Shown here: positions 46,347-58,502 of the stretch, piece after piece
How the letters are laid out: every line of letters begins with the position of its first letter
Position numbering within the stretch: the stretch's first letter is position 1
Assembly (NCBI GenBank): GCA_030674185.1
Contig: CM060312.1
Coordinates: 25,735,859-25,799,858, forward strand
DNA: 64,000 nucleotides
DNA from: Monoplex corrugatus
Lineage: Eukaryota; Mollusca; Gastropoda; Littorinimorpha; Ranellidae
Direction of reading: 5' to 3'
Made by a program: the position numbers and the translations under genes
The notes under the pieces: generated by a model
What the model saw: the letters and a program-made list of their open reading frames with translations, nothing else
Told to the model about the DNA's origin: nothing
Database searches by the model: none

Positions 46347-49300
46347 TCGTTCGTTATTTCTTTTAACGTCTATTCACATATGTGCTTTTAGACAGGGAAA
46401 AAAAAATGGTGCGTAAGGAATGAATGAATCTATGTAATCATGAAGGCATTGTATCAATTAAGGTAACAATTAATGTAACATCAAACAAATTTCAATTAAG
46501 GTAATAATTAATGTAACATCAAACAAATTAACGAACAAAAGAAAAACAATCAGAACATTATATCAATCAGACTTCATCGGATTTCTCGGGGCTGTGTGGG
46601 AGTTACAGGTATAAAACAATTGGGCTGAATCAAAGGAAACGACCTACAGGACTGTGCAGTAAACGTCTAGCAATGTGTAAATACAGAGTGAAATCAGTAT
46701 GTTTCTGTTTTAAGTTTGTAAATGACGCAGGGAAATAAGGTCACATTCGCTGACAACACAAAAGGTGATCAACTGTTATAAAATCACCACAGATACATTT
46801 GATGGTTTTACTAAATTTAGTTCGAAGTGAATTGAGAATTAATCTGAAAGCTAACGTTATCTCTTGTCTTGTAAAACCCTGGTAATTTACCGAGAAGGGG
46901 CGAAGGTCACATTGCGCTTTTACTTTGTTTTCTAATATAGCATTCATTTCATGTTCAGAGAGTGGTAAATCAAGTTTAGTACTGCCAGTCCTATTCATTG
47001 CTGCATTTTTTGCTATTCTGTCGACCCGATCGTTAAAAAGGATACCACAGTATGATGGGATCCAACAAAAAGTAACCTGTGTATTATTTGTTATTAAACA
47101 ATGAATTAGAAATTTTATCTCAAATATTAACGAACTATTTACTTTATGTTCGCAACATTTTAAGGATTGTAATGCAGATTTCGAATCTACACATAATATG
47201 ATACTAAACAAAGTTATGGGTAGATCTACTATATATTTCAGTGCCATTAGGATGGCAACTAATTCAGAAGTGAAGATTGAATGTCCCTGTCCTAAAGAGT
47301 AAGCCTTTTCTACTTTAAATTTAGGAATTAGAAAGCCAGCGCCTGCTTTACCATCATCTAGAACAGAGCCATCTGTAAAGAGTTTTAAGTAATGTGAATA
47401 TTTTTTGTGTAGATGTGACAAAACATCAATTACTAACAAGTGTGGATTAATATCTTTTGTCAGGTCAGTATCAGTGTAGTTGATATCAAAAATAGCATTG
47501 GACAGTTCCCAGGGGAGTAGAGGACAACATATCATTTTATGTGAAACTTTGTTAGGTAATACGTGAGAAAGTTTGAAGAGCTCATTTGTGTAAGTGGATA
47601 TTGTTTCTTTTGACTTTATTGTTCTTGCTCTCTTGGGGAAATGGATGTCAGACCGAATTTTAAGTTCCGTACTGGCATAATTAGCTACTGCATTTGCTCT
47701 AACTATATATTTAGCAGTTGATAACTTCCTCCAATCTTCCAAGGGAAGGATGCCAGCTGTTTTATATACTTCTTGTGTTTTTGTATACACCGGTACCCCA
47801 AGAGCACATTTAATAGCTTTACTATCTAAGCTTTGAAGTTTTTTCAAGTAGCATTTTGGAGCTGAAAAATAGACCTCTTGACCATAAGCCAACTTAGATC
47901 TGACTAAAGCTGTGACAAGATGTAATAACATTTTAGTGTCCTGTCCCCAGGACTGTTTACTAATAATTCTTATTAGATTATAGCTTTTTATAGCTTTACA
48001 TAACAAGGCATCAATATGTTCTTTCCATTGTAAACTAGAAGTCAATTGTACTCCCAGAAATTTCACGTGAGTAGTATATTTCAGTTCCTCATCACCAATT
48101 TTAAACAACGGTACTTCTTTCGGACTGAGACCATTACTAAAAAGCATCATGTGTGTTTTTTCATTGGATATTTCCAGACCGTTAACTGTCAAGTAAGTGA
48201 AAATATTATTAACTTCATGTTGATAGACCTTTTTAATGTATTTTATTTCTCTCAAGGAAGTCTTCCTTTTTAACGAAACATTCATCCAGATCGCTATATC
48301 ATCAGCGTACTGAGCAACGTTTACATTGTTTGAGACTTGAGCTGGTAGGTCATAGATCAAATTATTAAATAATAGAGGAGATATTACGGAACCCTGAGGA
48401 ATTCCCATGTTTACAGATCGTTTTTCAGAGTATGTGTTACCTATTTTAGCGACTATACTTCGGTCACTTATAAATGTTTTGATAAAATTATAAAGAGTAC
48501 CGTTGAGACCAATATGTTTAAATTTCAACAAAAGTCTCGCATGCCAGACTTGATCGTATGCTTTTTTAAGATCAAAGAAGATAGCTAAGACATTTTTCCT
48601 TTTAGCAAACTGATTTTTTATTTGAGTTGTTAACTTAACTAAATGGTCTGATGTTGATCTACCTTTTCGAAACCCAGATTGATTGATAGGTATTATATTA
48701 TTTTTCTCACAAAAGTAACTCAGTCTATTCACTATAATTTTTTCCATTAGTTTTGAAACATGGGATGTAAGCGAGATAGGTCTGTAACTACCTGGATCTG
48801 AAAGGGGATTATTAGGTTTTGGTATTGGTAACACAATCGAAGTCTTCCAAATGTCAGGTAAGCGACCACTTTCCCAGCATTTTAGTATGATATTGTGTAA
48901 GTATTCAATCCATTTCTCTGGTAAATGATTTAAAAGGGTATATGAAACGCCATCCAGTCCTACAGCCGATTTTTTGTTGTTCAACGAGAGAAGGGCATCT
49001 TTAAGTTCTTTTAATGTAATTTTTGAATTTATGTACATGTGACTATCAGGAGCAGGATCTGAGTATGTGACGGACTCTTCAATTTTCCGTCTTTCCTCCC
49101 TTAATGGAGTAGACAAGCTACTGGAACTACTTGTTCTTGAAAAGAACTGTACAAATTCTTCAGCTTTCTCAGATGACGAAGGAAAGTCTTTATCTTTAAT
49201 CTTAATAGGAAACTGTGGTAAATTAAAACCATTTTTCATTTCTTTGACCTTATTCCAAATTTTAGGAAGATCTTTAGGCCCTGAAATTTGTTCAGAGCAA

Positions 49301-49652
49301 AAATCTGACCAATAGCGCTTTTTGGCTTGGGCTATAACTTTGTTTGAGTGAATCTTAGCCATTTTCATATTGTAATGGTCTTCTGGAGATTTAGTTTTTA
49401 AATAGAGTTTATACATTTTCTTTTTTTCATTCTTTGCTTCTTCACATAATTGATTCCACCAACTATTTCCAACATGAGTAACCTTTGTTTACATTTTTCC
49501 TTTTTGGAATGGAATTGTTTGCTGCCTCATGTAGCGCGTCGGTGAAATGGGAAATACATATCATTAATATTGACGCATTCATTAAACGTGCAATCTTTTC
49601 CCATTAAAATCTTCCGGTATTTTACCCAGTTAGCACGTTTGTACATATATCG
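46347..49652 (-). mobile_element. I/Nimb-like LINE insertion with exact 10-bp TSD
   Basis: A 3306-bp insertion on the minus strand. Direct repeats aagtacacat at 46337-46346 and 49653-49662 flank it. It begins in the linker between endonuclease and RT (YKRANWVKYRKILMGKD at the 5' edge) and ends with a 3' UTR of about 390 bp whose last bases are AACGAACGA. The UTR holds a 41-bp tandem duplication at about 46455-46535. 5'-truncated, endonuclease absent. Confidence 0.9.
46741..49416 (-). CDS. LINE reverse transcriptase-RNase H, 891 aa, open frame
   Basis: The largest intact frame in the window. RT: SYRPISLTSHVSKLMEKII, FFDLKKAYDQVW (motif A), MGIPQGSVISPLLF (motif B), VAQYADDIAIW (motif C, both Asp). 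RNase H: KLFTDGSVLDDG, SIFTSELVAILMAL, ILCVDSKSAL and DRVDRIAKNAA, so all four catalytic acidic positions are present. The C-terminus has a Cys/His cluster (CICG…HLLCC). RT plus RNase H plus terminal Cys cluster fits the I group, and the Nimb lineage known from snails is a likely placement. Upstream of 49416 the protein continues through two frameshifts (WWNQLCEEAKNE, then NNSIPKRK, then WVKYRKIL) to the 5' edge. Young but defective. Confidence 0.88.
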   Translation of the reverse strand: MYKLYLKTKSPEDHYNMKMAKIHSNKVIAQAKKRYWSDFCSEQISGPKDLPKIWNKVKEMKNGFNLPQFPIKIKDKDFPSSSEKAEEFVQFFSRTSSSSSLSTPLREERRKIEESVTYSDPAPDSHMYINSKITLKELKDALLSLNNKKSAVGLDGVSYTLLNHLPEKWIEYLHNIILKCWESGRLPDIWKTSIVLPIPKPNNPLSDPGSYRPISLTSHVSKLMEKIIVNRLSYFCEKNNIIPINQSGFRKGRSTSDHLVKLTTQIKNQFAKRKNVLAIFFDLKKAYDQVWHARLLLKFKHIGLNGTLYNFIKTFISDRSIVAKIGNTYSEKRSVNMGIPQGSVISPLLFNNLIYDLPAQVSNNVNVAQYADDIAIWMNVSLKRKTSLREIKYIKKVYQHEVNNIFTYLTVNGLEISNEKTHMMLFSNGLSPKEVPLFKIGDEELKYTTHVKFLGVQLTSSLQWKEHIDALLCKAIKSYNLIRIISKQSWGQDTKMLLHLVTALVRSKLAYGQEVYFSAPKCYLKKLQSLDSKAIKCALGVPVYTKTQEVYKTAGILPLEDWRKLSTAKYIVRANAVANYASTELKIRSDIHFPKRARTIKSKETISTYTNELFKLSHVLPNKVSHKMICCPLLPWELSNAIFDINYTDTDLTKDINPHLLVIDVLSHLHKKYSHYLKLFTDGSVLDDGKAGAGFLIPKFKVEKAYSLGQGHSIFTSELVAILMALKYIVDLPITLFSIILCVDSKSALQSLKCCEHKVNSSLIFEIKFLIHCLITNNTQVTFCWIPSYCGILFNDRVDRIAKNAAMNRTGSTKLDLPLSEHEMNAILENKVKAQCDLRPFSVNYQGFTRQEITLAFRLILNSLRTKFSKTIKCICGDFITVDHLLCCQRM

Positions 49653-50085
49653 AAGTACACATATCAGTGCATTCGGGCACATAATCTAAGGACATGCCTC
49701 TGGCGTTGACCGTTCCGTCCAATTTATCGCACATGGGATTAAAAGAATATACCTGTATACAAATTTAAACATAACTCAGGACGCTAAAACATATAAAAAC
49801 AGGCCTAAATTACCTAAAATTGCTTCTGCATATCTCATATCCCCAGAGCCAAAAATACACTTAACACATGTACCTAATTATCAATCCTAAGAGAAAGTAC
49901 TTAAAACTTTATCGAACACATACAGGCGAATGGATCAATAAGACAGAAAAAGATAGGAAGAAATGACAGAAAGCAAAGGAAGAAGAAAGAAACAGAGTGA
50001 GAGAAAAGAGTAAATTTGTAGCACAAAACTTCCAGAAGGTGGGGATACTCTTTATACTAAAGACTTCTGGCATCCCCACGAGGAG

Positions 50086-50735
50086 ATTCTAGAACTTAAT
50101 AGAGAGACACGGAGCTGAACACACTGGACCAATTCCAACATGTGGAAAACGACTGTCATATCATTTCATCATCTAGAGACATCAAGGACTTCTGGGAAAA
50201 ATGGTCAAAGAACAAAACAAAAGGAAACACAGCGTTCTTTCAATTTGACACTACCAAGTTGAAAGTTCTATTTTAGATTTATTTTGTAACAATTAACACT
50301 GATCGTACAGTCTTTGTTGAACGATACTGAATATTTGCAACCTTTGTCGTCAGCACTGACGCTGCCATTAATCTTTAGAATGTCAGTATATCTTTCTCTG
50401 TCAAAATAAAGTCATTAATATAACACTTATTACAAAAAAACATATTTTCCCAACTAACATGAACATATTCACTGCCCCAAGTTTGAGAATTATACCATAC
50501 TGAAGCAGCGTACTCAGTAGTGCGCAAATGCAAACACAAACGAAATTCGCAGTCATTCCGGAAAATGAACACATCCATGCACATAGAGATAAGCGAAATC
50601 TCGATTTGTAAACACCACGTTGGCTTGAAAAATTGTTTGATAAAAGGACGGCAAGTTTCTCAAAAGCTGTGGACATGATTGAGGAGCACTTTTGCCTCAT
50701 TATCCCATACATCTAAAAACAGCCGGTCGTAGGAG
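50086..50735. other. Unassigned sequence
   Basis: No gene or known repeat recognised. Short minus-strand frames at 50375-50712 lack motifs. Confidence 0.45.
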
Positions 50736-50972
50736 GTGAAGACGCAGGTGTTATGTGCATCAGCAATGGGAAACACGAAAAGAAAAAGAGCGTTTAATCA
50801 CAGTCTTGTGCAAGAGTTGATTGAAGACGATATGACATTCAAAGATTTTTTCCATCTCAGCAGAGAGAAGTTTCTTCAGGTATTTTCAGTTCTCCCCAAT
50901 TCAATTCGACGCTCGTGGCATGCTGAAAATCTGAGTGGAAGCGACAAAATATCAAGGACATCTCCTCTGTGA
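50736..50972 (+). pseudogene. Possible PIF/Harbinger-like transposase N-terminal fragment
   Basis: Reads RKRAFNHSLVQELIEDDMTF, then KDFFHLSREKFLQVFSVLP. The pattern (basic start, LVxEL, D.. F..FFRLSRE.F..L) resembles the N-terminal region of animal Harbinger-type proteins. The DDE domain is absent, and the frame stops soon after. No inverted terminal repeats were found. Confidence 0.45.
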
Positions 50973-51797
50973 ACATCCTCAGACGGGGGAAAAAATCCCT
51001 TGCACTTTGAAATGAATGTGCGAATGCTTCAGTGTGACCCCACACGTGTACATTTCCAACGACGTAATTTGTTTTTCAGGATTGCAGTTGTGTTTGTGTT
51101 AGCTCACTGATGTGTACACAGCTGTAGGCTTTTTGCTCCAAACTAGAGACAGTCGTATAACAGAATGTTCTGGGACGATGGTGTGTTCTTAGTAGCAGCG
51201 TCGTGTCTGAACAAAAGACGCAGTATACGAGCCCACGATTACAGAAATGTATATGCTGATACATATTTAGAACGTTAATTGCGCATGAGGCACGTACAGA
51301 TGTATATTTGAAATATTCATTTTCCTGTGTTACGGCCTTATTTTTCTCCCTGTACATCTATTTTTACATTCTTCCATCTATTTCTATGCTGATGAGATCT
51401 GTTTTCCATGTATACCTATTGTTATTATGTAATAGTTTTACCCATAAAATCTTTGTTGTGGGCACAAAATCTTTCCTTTCTCTGAAGAATTAAAAAGTGA
51501 AGACGACATGTGTCTTATGCATGATACAAACTTTCACATGGATTTATGTATGTAACAGGATTGTGTTGACTGTATTACTGGTACATATTTCATTATGATA
51601 AATCAGAAGGGAAAAAAACGCAATATGTGTCTGACGTCGTCATTTTAAATCACACAAGTTTAACGATACAGAGAGAAAGGATGAAAAAACATTAAAATGA
51701 TGAAATAGTTTCTTCCCATGAAATAACATACACGTGGAACGCAAACCCACGCCAACAAATAGAAACCGAAATATGGATAGAGACATGTAGATATGTA
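50973..51797. other. Unassigned AT-rich sequence
   Basis: No gene or repeat supported. Confidence 0.45.
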
Positions 51798-52285
51798 TAC
51801 ACACACGCGCGCGTAGCGCACATGCACACGCGTACACACACGAACACACAAGCACATATGCACCTTCCACGCACGCCCGCGCGCTCACAACACATGCGCA
51901 CGCTCACACACAACACCACACACACCACACACACACACCACACACACACACACACACCACACACACACGAACAAACAAACAAACGAGCCACAACGCACCC
52001 GTACACACACAAGTGTAAACACAGATACGCACGTTTATGCACGTACAAGTATGAACATACGCATGAACTCGCACATACGCACACACACGAATCGCTCGCA
52101 CACGCAAACACACAAGCCCTCATGCACACATACATCCAGTATACATAGTACAGCACATGTACGCACACACATGCATGCATGCACGCGCGCGCTCACAGAC
52201 ACACACACACACGACACAGACACACACACACACACACACAGGACACACACACACACAGATACATCGCACACAGCACACACACAAC

Positions 52286-52317
<32 letters not shown>

Positions 52318-52322
52318 ACACA

Positions 52323-52355
<33 letters not shown>
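51798..52355. repeat. CA-rich compound microsatellite
   Basis: Interrupted CA/CGCA tracts (51798-52000) and longer CA tracts (52196-52355). Overlapping long frames on both strands are periodicity artefacts. Confidence 0.95.
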
Positions 52356-52361
<6 letters not shown>

Positions 52362-52854
52362 GTGGAATTCTCGAAATTGTGACACAGTCCACTTTTATTT
52401 AGACACCACCTTCAGAACATTATGATATAATAAACGCAAAGAGCCACCGATCACCACTAGGCAGCTAAGCCTCCCCCCCCCCCCCCTCCATGTCGTTAAT
52501 TACGCCAATCACCTGGATTCTACTATATTACCCGCGGATACAAATAAACACACACTAACACATTTTATTTTTCATTTTCGTCATTATAATATTTTTTCAA
52601 TGAAAAGAAGAATTGTTAAAATGGCTTGACTCTGATTTAATATGGTTTGTCTAAACAGCCAAGGCCATAAATCTCTGCACTAAGCAAAGTCAATAAATTT
52701 TCACTGAGAAAATCTTCACGCCGTGGGAATCGGGAGATATACTGGCGTGGCCGTAAATCATCACAAAGAGTGAAATATCAGTTGATCGTTGTTGGTGCTA
52801 GCAGGTATAAGTTACACAATGAAGACCTGCCTGAGTTATCAGAAGTAGCAAACA
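52356..52854. other. Unassigned sequence with C-run
   Basis: C15 run at 52474-52488. tgttaaaatggcttgact at about 52613 weakly resembles the end of repeat Y. Confidence 0.4.
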
Positions 52855-53322
52855 AAAACGAATAATCTGTGCAGTATTATGAAGTTCATAACAAAGAATC
52901 TGGTGCTAGTATATGAATGTCAACCAAGTACAGTATCTGGTGCTAGTATATGAGTGTCAACACAAGTAACATAATTGGTGCTACGTATTACTGAAGTGTC
53001 AACACAGTAACAAAGAATCTGGTGCTACGTATTATGAAGTTGTCAACACAAGTAACAAAGAATTGTGCTACGTATTATGAAGTGTCAACACAAGTAACAA
53101 AGAATCTGGTGCTCGTATTATGAAGTGTCAAACACAAGTAACAAAGAATCTGGTGCTACGTATTATGAAGTGTCAAACACAAGTAACAAAGAATCTGGTG
53201 CTACGTATTATGAAGTGTCAGACACAGTAACAATAATCTGGTGCTACGTATTATGAAGTGTCAAACACAAGTAACAAAGAATCTGTGCTACGTATTATGA
53301 AGTGTCAAACACAAGCATTCAC
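52855..53322. repeat. 45-bp minisatellite, about 10 copies
   Basis: Unit: aatctggtgctacgtattat, gaagtgtcaaacacaagtaa, caaag. The first two or three copies are diverged (gctagtatatga), later ones near-identical apart from single-base losses (for example gaattgtgct, gtgctcgtatt). Not related in sequence to the 45/46-bp satellite at 11-15 kb. Confidence 0.95.
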
Positions 53323-53522
53323 ACTAGAACTAACATACGACGGGCCGGTGATTATTGCTAACCTAAAATTATATGCCTAGTTAATTTTAGTCCTGCGGAG
53401 AAGTTTGATGTAATTGTGGAATAGATTCATTATTAAGTTTTTTGCAAAATAGTGTAGACTGGGCTGTGTTTATTGATTTCGCTTAAGACAGCTCACAGGC
53501 AAGAGTATGTGGCACTAGTTAG

Positions 53523-53690
53523 GTTCCGTTTCAGTTTCAGTTTTTCAAGATAGCGTCCGTGCTTTTAATAAATTCTTTATGTACTGAGATCACATACGCC
53601 ATGTGATTGAACAGATCCAGAATGATTATAGCATAACTGCACATAAGCCTTATGTATTGGCAAGGTGTTTACAGCCTACCGAAATTTCAG
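53523..53690 (+). repeat. SINE-like repeat S2, copy 3
   Basis: Begins cgtttcagtttcagtttttc and contains tactgagatcacatacgcca and agaatgattatagcataa, parallel to copy 4 at 58503. Confidence 0.6.
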
Positions 53691-53839
53691 TTTCACATTT
53701 GTTTTTGTATCATTCTGTCATTGAAACAAGTTAGACTACATCGTGGTAGAAAGTTCGTCAAGGCTACATGAGAAAGAGAAAATGTATAGTGTATTTTGAA
53801 GGTTGACAGCAGAATATTATATCACTAAATTGTTATCGA

Positions 53840-54650
53840 AGGTGACACTGGCAGGCAACATCACTGAAGAAAGAAGGAAGGGAGGTAGATCATTATGGCA
53901 GCCAGTATCACGAAAATATATTATAGAAGGCACATAGATTATTCAGGCAGCCAATATTACAAAGAAATATAAATGACAAATGGTTGTTCAGACCGGTAGT
54001 GCCACAGAAGAAATGTAGAAGTCAATGAGATTATTCTGGCGGGCAATATCACAAAAAATATAGAAGGCAAATAGATTAATCAGGCGAACGATATCCCAAA
54101 ACTAGAAGGCAAATAAATCGCGCAGACAGCCAATAACACTGAGGATTGTAGATGGCAAATAGATTATTCAAGTAACCATATCAGAAAAGAATCATAGACG
54201 GCAAATAAATTATTCAGGCAGGTAATATTACAAAATACACAGAAGGCAAGTAAATCATTCAAACAGCAAATATTACTTACAGTTACAAAAAGCAAATAGA
54301 TTATTAGGCACCCAGTATCAGAAAAGAAACACAGAAGGAAAATTAATTATTCAGGTGGGTAATATCACAAAAAATAAATTTTTTAAATAAATGGTTTAGT
54401 CATGCAGCTAATATCGCAAAGAATTGTAGAAAGCAAATATATTATTCTGGCAGCCAATATCACAAATAGATGTAGAAGGCAAATGAATTACTAAGACAGC
54501 CAGTATCACAAAAGAAACATAGGAGGCACATGGATTGTTGAGGCGGCAGTATCACAAAAATGTAGACGGCAAGTAGATCATTCAGGCAAACAGTTACAAA
54601 AAAGAATTTAAGAAGGAAGCTGAACCATTACGGCTGGCAAAGTCACTAAG
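53840..54650. repeat. Degenerate ~46-bp tandem repeat, about 18 copies
   Basis: Diverged units with consensus near gattattcaggcagccaata then tcacaaaagaaatgtagaag then gcaaata. Spacing is 44-50 bp. The unit shows as recurring aggc(a/g)(a/g)ata-type and gaaggcaaat motifs, for example near 53929, 54062, 54110 and 54470. Much older than the neighbouring 45-bp array. Confidence 0.85.
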
Positions 54651-54889
54651 TAGCATGAAGGGCTGGAGAGAGCCGGACAGCGGAAGGTCCTCAGAGGAGA
54701 AACCTCCGTCAAGCAAGTGTTTCGGCCCGTAACTCCTTGCGCTCTAAGGGGGGGGGGGGGGGGGCCGCATACACGTCATACCCCTGGATGGCCTCTACTG
54801 TTACCGCTTTTTTTTTTTAAACAGACAATTTGTCGTCCACATGGAACCGAACCCAAGCACCCGAGGTGATCAGACGTGTCAAGGCCAAG

Positions 54890-56010
54890 TCACGCAGTCT
54901 TCGCCCTCAGACAAATGTCTGAAAAGACCACTGAGTATGACAAAGTACTGAACATGGTATTTGTTGACCAAGAGAAAGCCTCTGACAGAGCAGAAATATG
55001 CTGTGGGCAGTTCTTAAGACCTACAGCGTTCAAGGACAGTTATTAGAGAATGCCATGGCGATGTAACAACACAGTCGAAAACAGTGAAAACATCAGACGG
55101 CCTCAGTGATTGGTTTATGTAAAAACAGGAGTGCGCCAGGGTTGTGTTTTGTCCCCTCTAATGTTCATTATTTACACGCACAGGGTCACAAAGGACGCAC
55201 ATCCCAATCTCGAAGACCTGAATGAATTACTATGTGCTGATGATCAAGACCTAATTAATAAAGATGCAAAAGAGTTGCAGGAACACCTCAGTGACATGAA
55301 TGCAGGTTGTGAAAATTTTAACATGAAAATCAGCGTGTCTCGAAGAGGTTATGAAGGTGAGCAGAGGCCCAGGCAAGCTGGAATCATAGGTCAACAACAA
55401 GAACTGAAATAAGTTGAAGAATTCTAATATTTAGGAAGCATCTGTACACAGAATGCAGCATAGATAGGAAAATTGAAACAAGAATCCAGAAAGCAAATGC
55501 AGTGACTAATCAGCTGGCCCTTCTCCTATTACATCCACACATACCTGTGGATACAGAGCATCAACTAATAAACTCTATTTTTAATCCTTCGCTCTGTTAT
55601 TTGTGCCAGACATGGACATGTAACCAAATACAAAAAAAAAGCAAAACAACAGCTCGCGAGATAAGGTGTCTCAGAAAGACAGTGAATGTCACACGTCGAG
55701 ACAAGATTAGAAATGAAGTCATTAGAGACACTGTGGGGACTGAGCTATATCTAGAATACATAGAAAAACAGGCTGACATGGTTCGGTCACCTCATGAGGC
55801 TTCCAAACGAACAGCCAGCATACAAAGCTTATAAAATGGAAAGGTATTGATCCAAAGGAAGGGGGCGTCCTAGGAAAAGATGGACAGAAGGTGTGAAAGA
55901 AACAACTGAAAAAATCAACCTAACTATGGCGGACGCCACCCATCTGGCCCACGTCCAAAAGCTGTATCTCCCCTCGACGCTTAACGGCACAGAGGACAGA
56001 AAAAGTACAA
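54890..56010 (+). pseudogene. RTE-like LINE RT (family E), plus strand
   Basis: Same family as 35551-37004. Blocks: AVFALRQMSEKTTEY (about 54898), MVFVDQEKASDRA (motif A with Phe to Ser), KTGVRQGCVLSPLMF (motif B), LNELLCADDQDLINK (motif C as CADD), HIPVDTEHQLINSIFNPSL, then KGRGRPRKRWTEGVKE and LPSTLNGTEDRKS at the end. A frameshift separates 55412 from 55502, and others occur upstream and at 55835. A G16 run lies at 54750-54765 just before it. Confidence 0.8.
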
Positions 56011-56330
56011 GTATAGGCTGATGTTGCTATCAACCCCCTTGCTCCAACTTCTATGGCGAGTAATTTGGGTTGAAAGCCGGGTTTCCTCAAGTTGCTGGCT
56101 GGACTGGCATACTTTTCATTCTCGTAGATATGAGCTTCCTCCATGGTACTTGCGGACGGCACAGTGAGATCGATCAAATAATTTGTATTGGTGAAATATG
56201 GACATGTAGAAAAAGTGCAGAAGGCAGACAACTCAGTCTGGAAGGCATCATAACAAAATTGAAAAAAAGCAGATGTATCATTCTGAGAATACGTAAGTTT
56301 TGAAAGGAGAGCCAAGGTCAAAATATGCTG
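55995..56330 (-). pseudogene. LINE C-terminal fragment (family H), minus copy
   Basis: Minus strand, open from 56321 to 55920: FCYDAFQTELSAFCTFS, LIDLTVPSASTMEEAHIYEN, EKYASPASNLRKPGFQPK, LLAIEVGARGLIATSAY. The block corresponds to 24745-24990. In animal LINEs the LTVPWE…KY..L…EVGARGF segment is C-terminal. It directly abuts the 3' end of the family E copy on the other strand. Confidence 0.65.
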
Positions 56331-58502
56331 AAAATCGAAATCGGCACCCTTTTCTTTTCTTTATTTTTGAGCGGAAGGAGAATTAGCAGCCCTTCATTTT
56401 CCTTGCGATTCTCAGGGTTTATTCAGATGAAACACATCAACGTCACAGTTGCCTTCAGAACTTAAAAATCTCGATTCTTCTCTGAACTGCTGGCATTTCA
56501 GATTGAAGTTTCTCAGCCGTTTTAGTCAGTCATTGTTTGAATGTAAGCAATATCAACTATTGTTGCGGAGATGATTACGCCATACAAATGAACCTCCGTT
56601 TATCATAAAGGACATTATATTATTGTCTGAATGGCAGCATCACCCCTACAGATTTCACTGAACATAATACCGTTCATATCTTTAAATCTATCTCGAATCA
56701 GACTCTCTAGTACGAAGTTTAGATGACTTCACAGTTCCAACGTCACGGTTTCGAGATTATCATAATATGCATATTTTGAGAAAAATCCAAGATTCGTGAG
56801 CCGAATGTACCAATATTTATGTTGTTTATTTGAATTGCGATGTTCTGTGATAAATATGTTTGAGTCAGTTGACCCTGAATCATTTTAAAGTCTCATCTGT
56901 GGTGTTTATTTTGATCTACCGATCATGAAAGGAAGAACATCATGTGGTTTGACCATCTTTTATTGGTATTTCTTAAAAGGGTGTTATAATCGAACATTTA
57001 TTTTGTTTTGTTAGTTTTGTGTAATCAGAAAGTTTGTTGGAAAGGCTTGACATTTTTTCTGCGTTTTCTTTTGCTTTCTTAAGGTAGTGGGTTTTTTAAA
57101 CAGAAATTTGTCAGGGGCAGCTGTTTTTGTTGTTGTTGTTTGTTTTACATGGCAAATTGCACACTGCATACGGGACCTTAGTTTATCCTATCCGAATGGT
57201 TGGAACCTAGATCGCCAATCAAAATCTAATGGTGGGGAGGAAGAGGGGGGATGGAAGAACAATCCTGGTGAAATTTGAGTCGAACTCTGAAATATTGGTA
57301 TCCGAGGCAGGTGCATTTATTCTCTTAAGTACTGAACTACAACATCTATCTCGTTGAGTCTCAGCCTGCAACGTGAAAACTGGCCTGTTTGCTTCGCCTC
57401 TTGAGTAATGCTCCAGTCATTCCGGTTGTGTCATCATAGTGTTCGTAGGTCCCGTGCTCCGCTCCCTCCTCCACATTGCAAGACGTTACCAGCGCACAGT
57501 GTTTTGGGATGTTGTTAGATACTTACTGTCAGATTTATGTGGAGCGCACATGAAATTGTCTGAGTACGATGAATCTCTTTAACATGCTCCAGACTTCTTA
57601 GCACAGAGATTATGGGGGGAAAAATCTGCTGATGCTGCTTAGTGCTGACGGCTGATACGAACGCGGTGTGTGCATGTATACGCGCTGTATTGCCATCACT
57701 GTACTGAGGGTATGTTGCCGCACCAATCTATATATACTGCATTTTCGGCGGGCGTGCATGCTGTTTGTTTTCCAGTTTCTTTTCACCCTCAGAGGCTGAC
57801 ACGACTTCCAGGATGTTAAGCAGGCATGCATGATGTTCTGGATATGTATATACACCTAAAAGGGGGTTCAGGCACTAACAGGTTTGCCCCTCTCAGTATA
57901 TATATTTAAGAAATACAACATTATTTCTAGTTTCAGTAAAACGCTTTTTATTGTCAAACTTTAGTCACAGCTGAGGCTTCATATGTATAATATGTTAACA
58001 TCCTTTTTGTGCCCATGTTCTTGGTTTAGGGTGAATATCTATACACAGTTTGTGATAATTATAAGACAGATCATAATTTATGATTTGCATCTCTCAGAAA
58101 AATGTGTGACTTGCATACTCTCCTGAGATTTGAGTAAGAATTTTTCACTGTTTTGATTGTCTTTTCTTAATTTCATATTAATCAGAAAATATTTTTGACA
58201 TGACGTGTGCCTGTGAATGAAGAGGGCAGCTGTTAGACTTGTAATCTGAGCATGCTGCACGCACTGTCAAGGCAAGGACAGTTCAAACACAGTATTAAGA
58301 AGCTATGTGGGCAGGAAAAGTGTACCGGAAGGCCTGTCAGAATGTAAGAAAAGGCACGATCGATTTTGGCGATGACTAAGAAGAAAAAAATAAGTATCAG
58401 AGGCAATTAAGGCAGGATTGAAACAGGACCTTACAATTGGAAGTCCAGCGTTTACCCAGCTGACTTTTGCACCTTATCATGTTGCTTCGGACTGTGCATC
58501 TT
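56331..58502. other. 2.2 kb without a recognised gene
   Basis: AT-rich sequence with short frames only. ttggaaaggcttgacat near 57035 weakly resembles the end of repeat Y. No exon in the LRR phase was found. Confidence 0.45.

Larger units (their letters stand above)
46230..50085 (-). repeat. Repeat family X, copy D (minus strand, split)
   Basis: The 3' part (46230-46346) ends in the reverse complement of agtcggctgggctttaaac. The 5' part lies at 49653-50085. Both match copy B continuously once 46347-49652 and one TSD copy are removed. The 5' edge reads ccccaccttctgg on the minus strand, as in copy B. No tRNA-like head was seen here. Confidence 0.85.
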
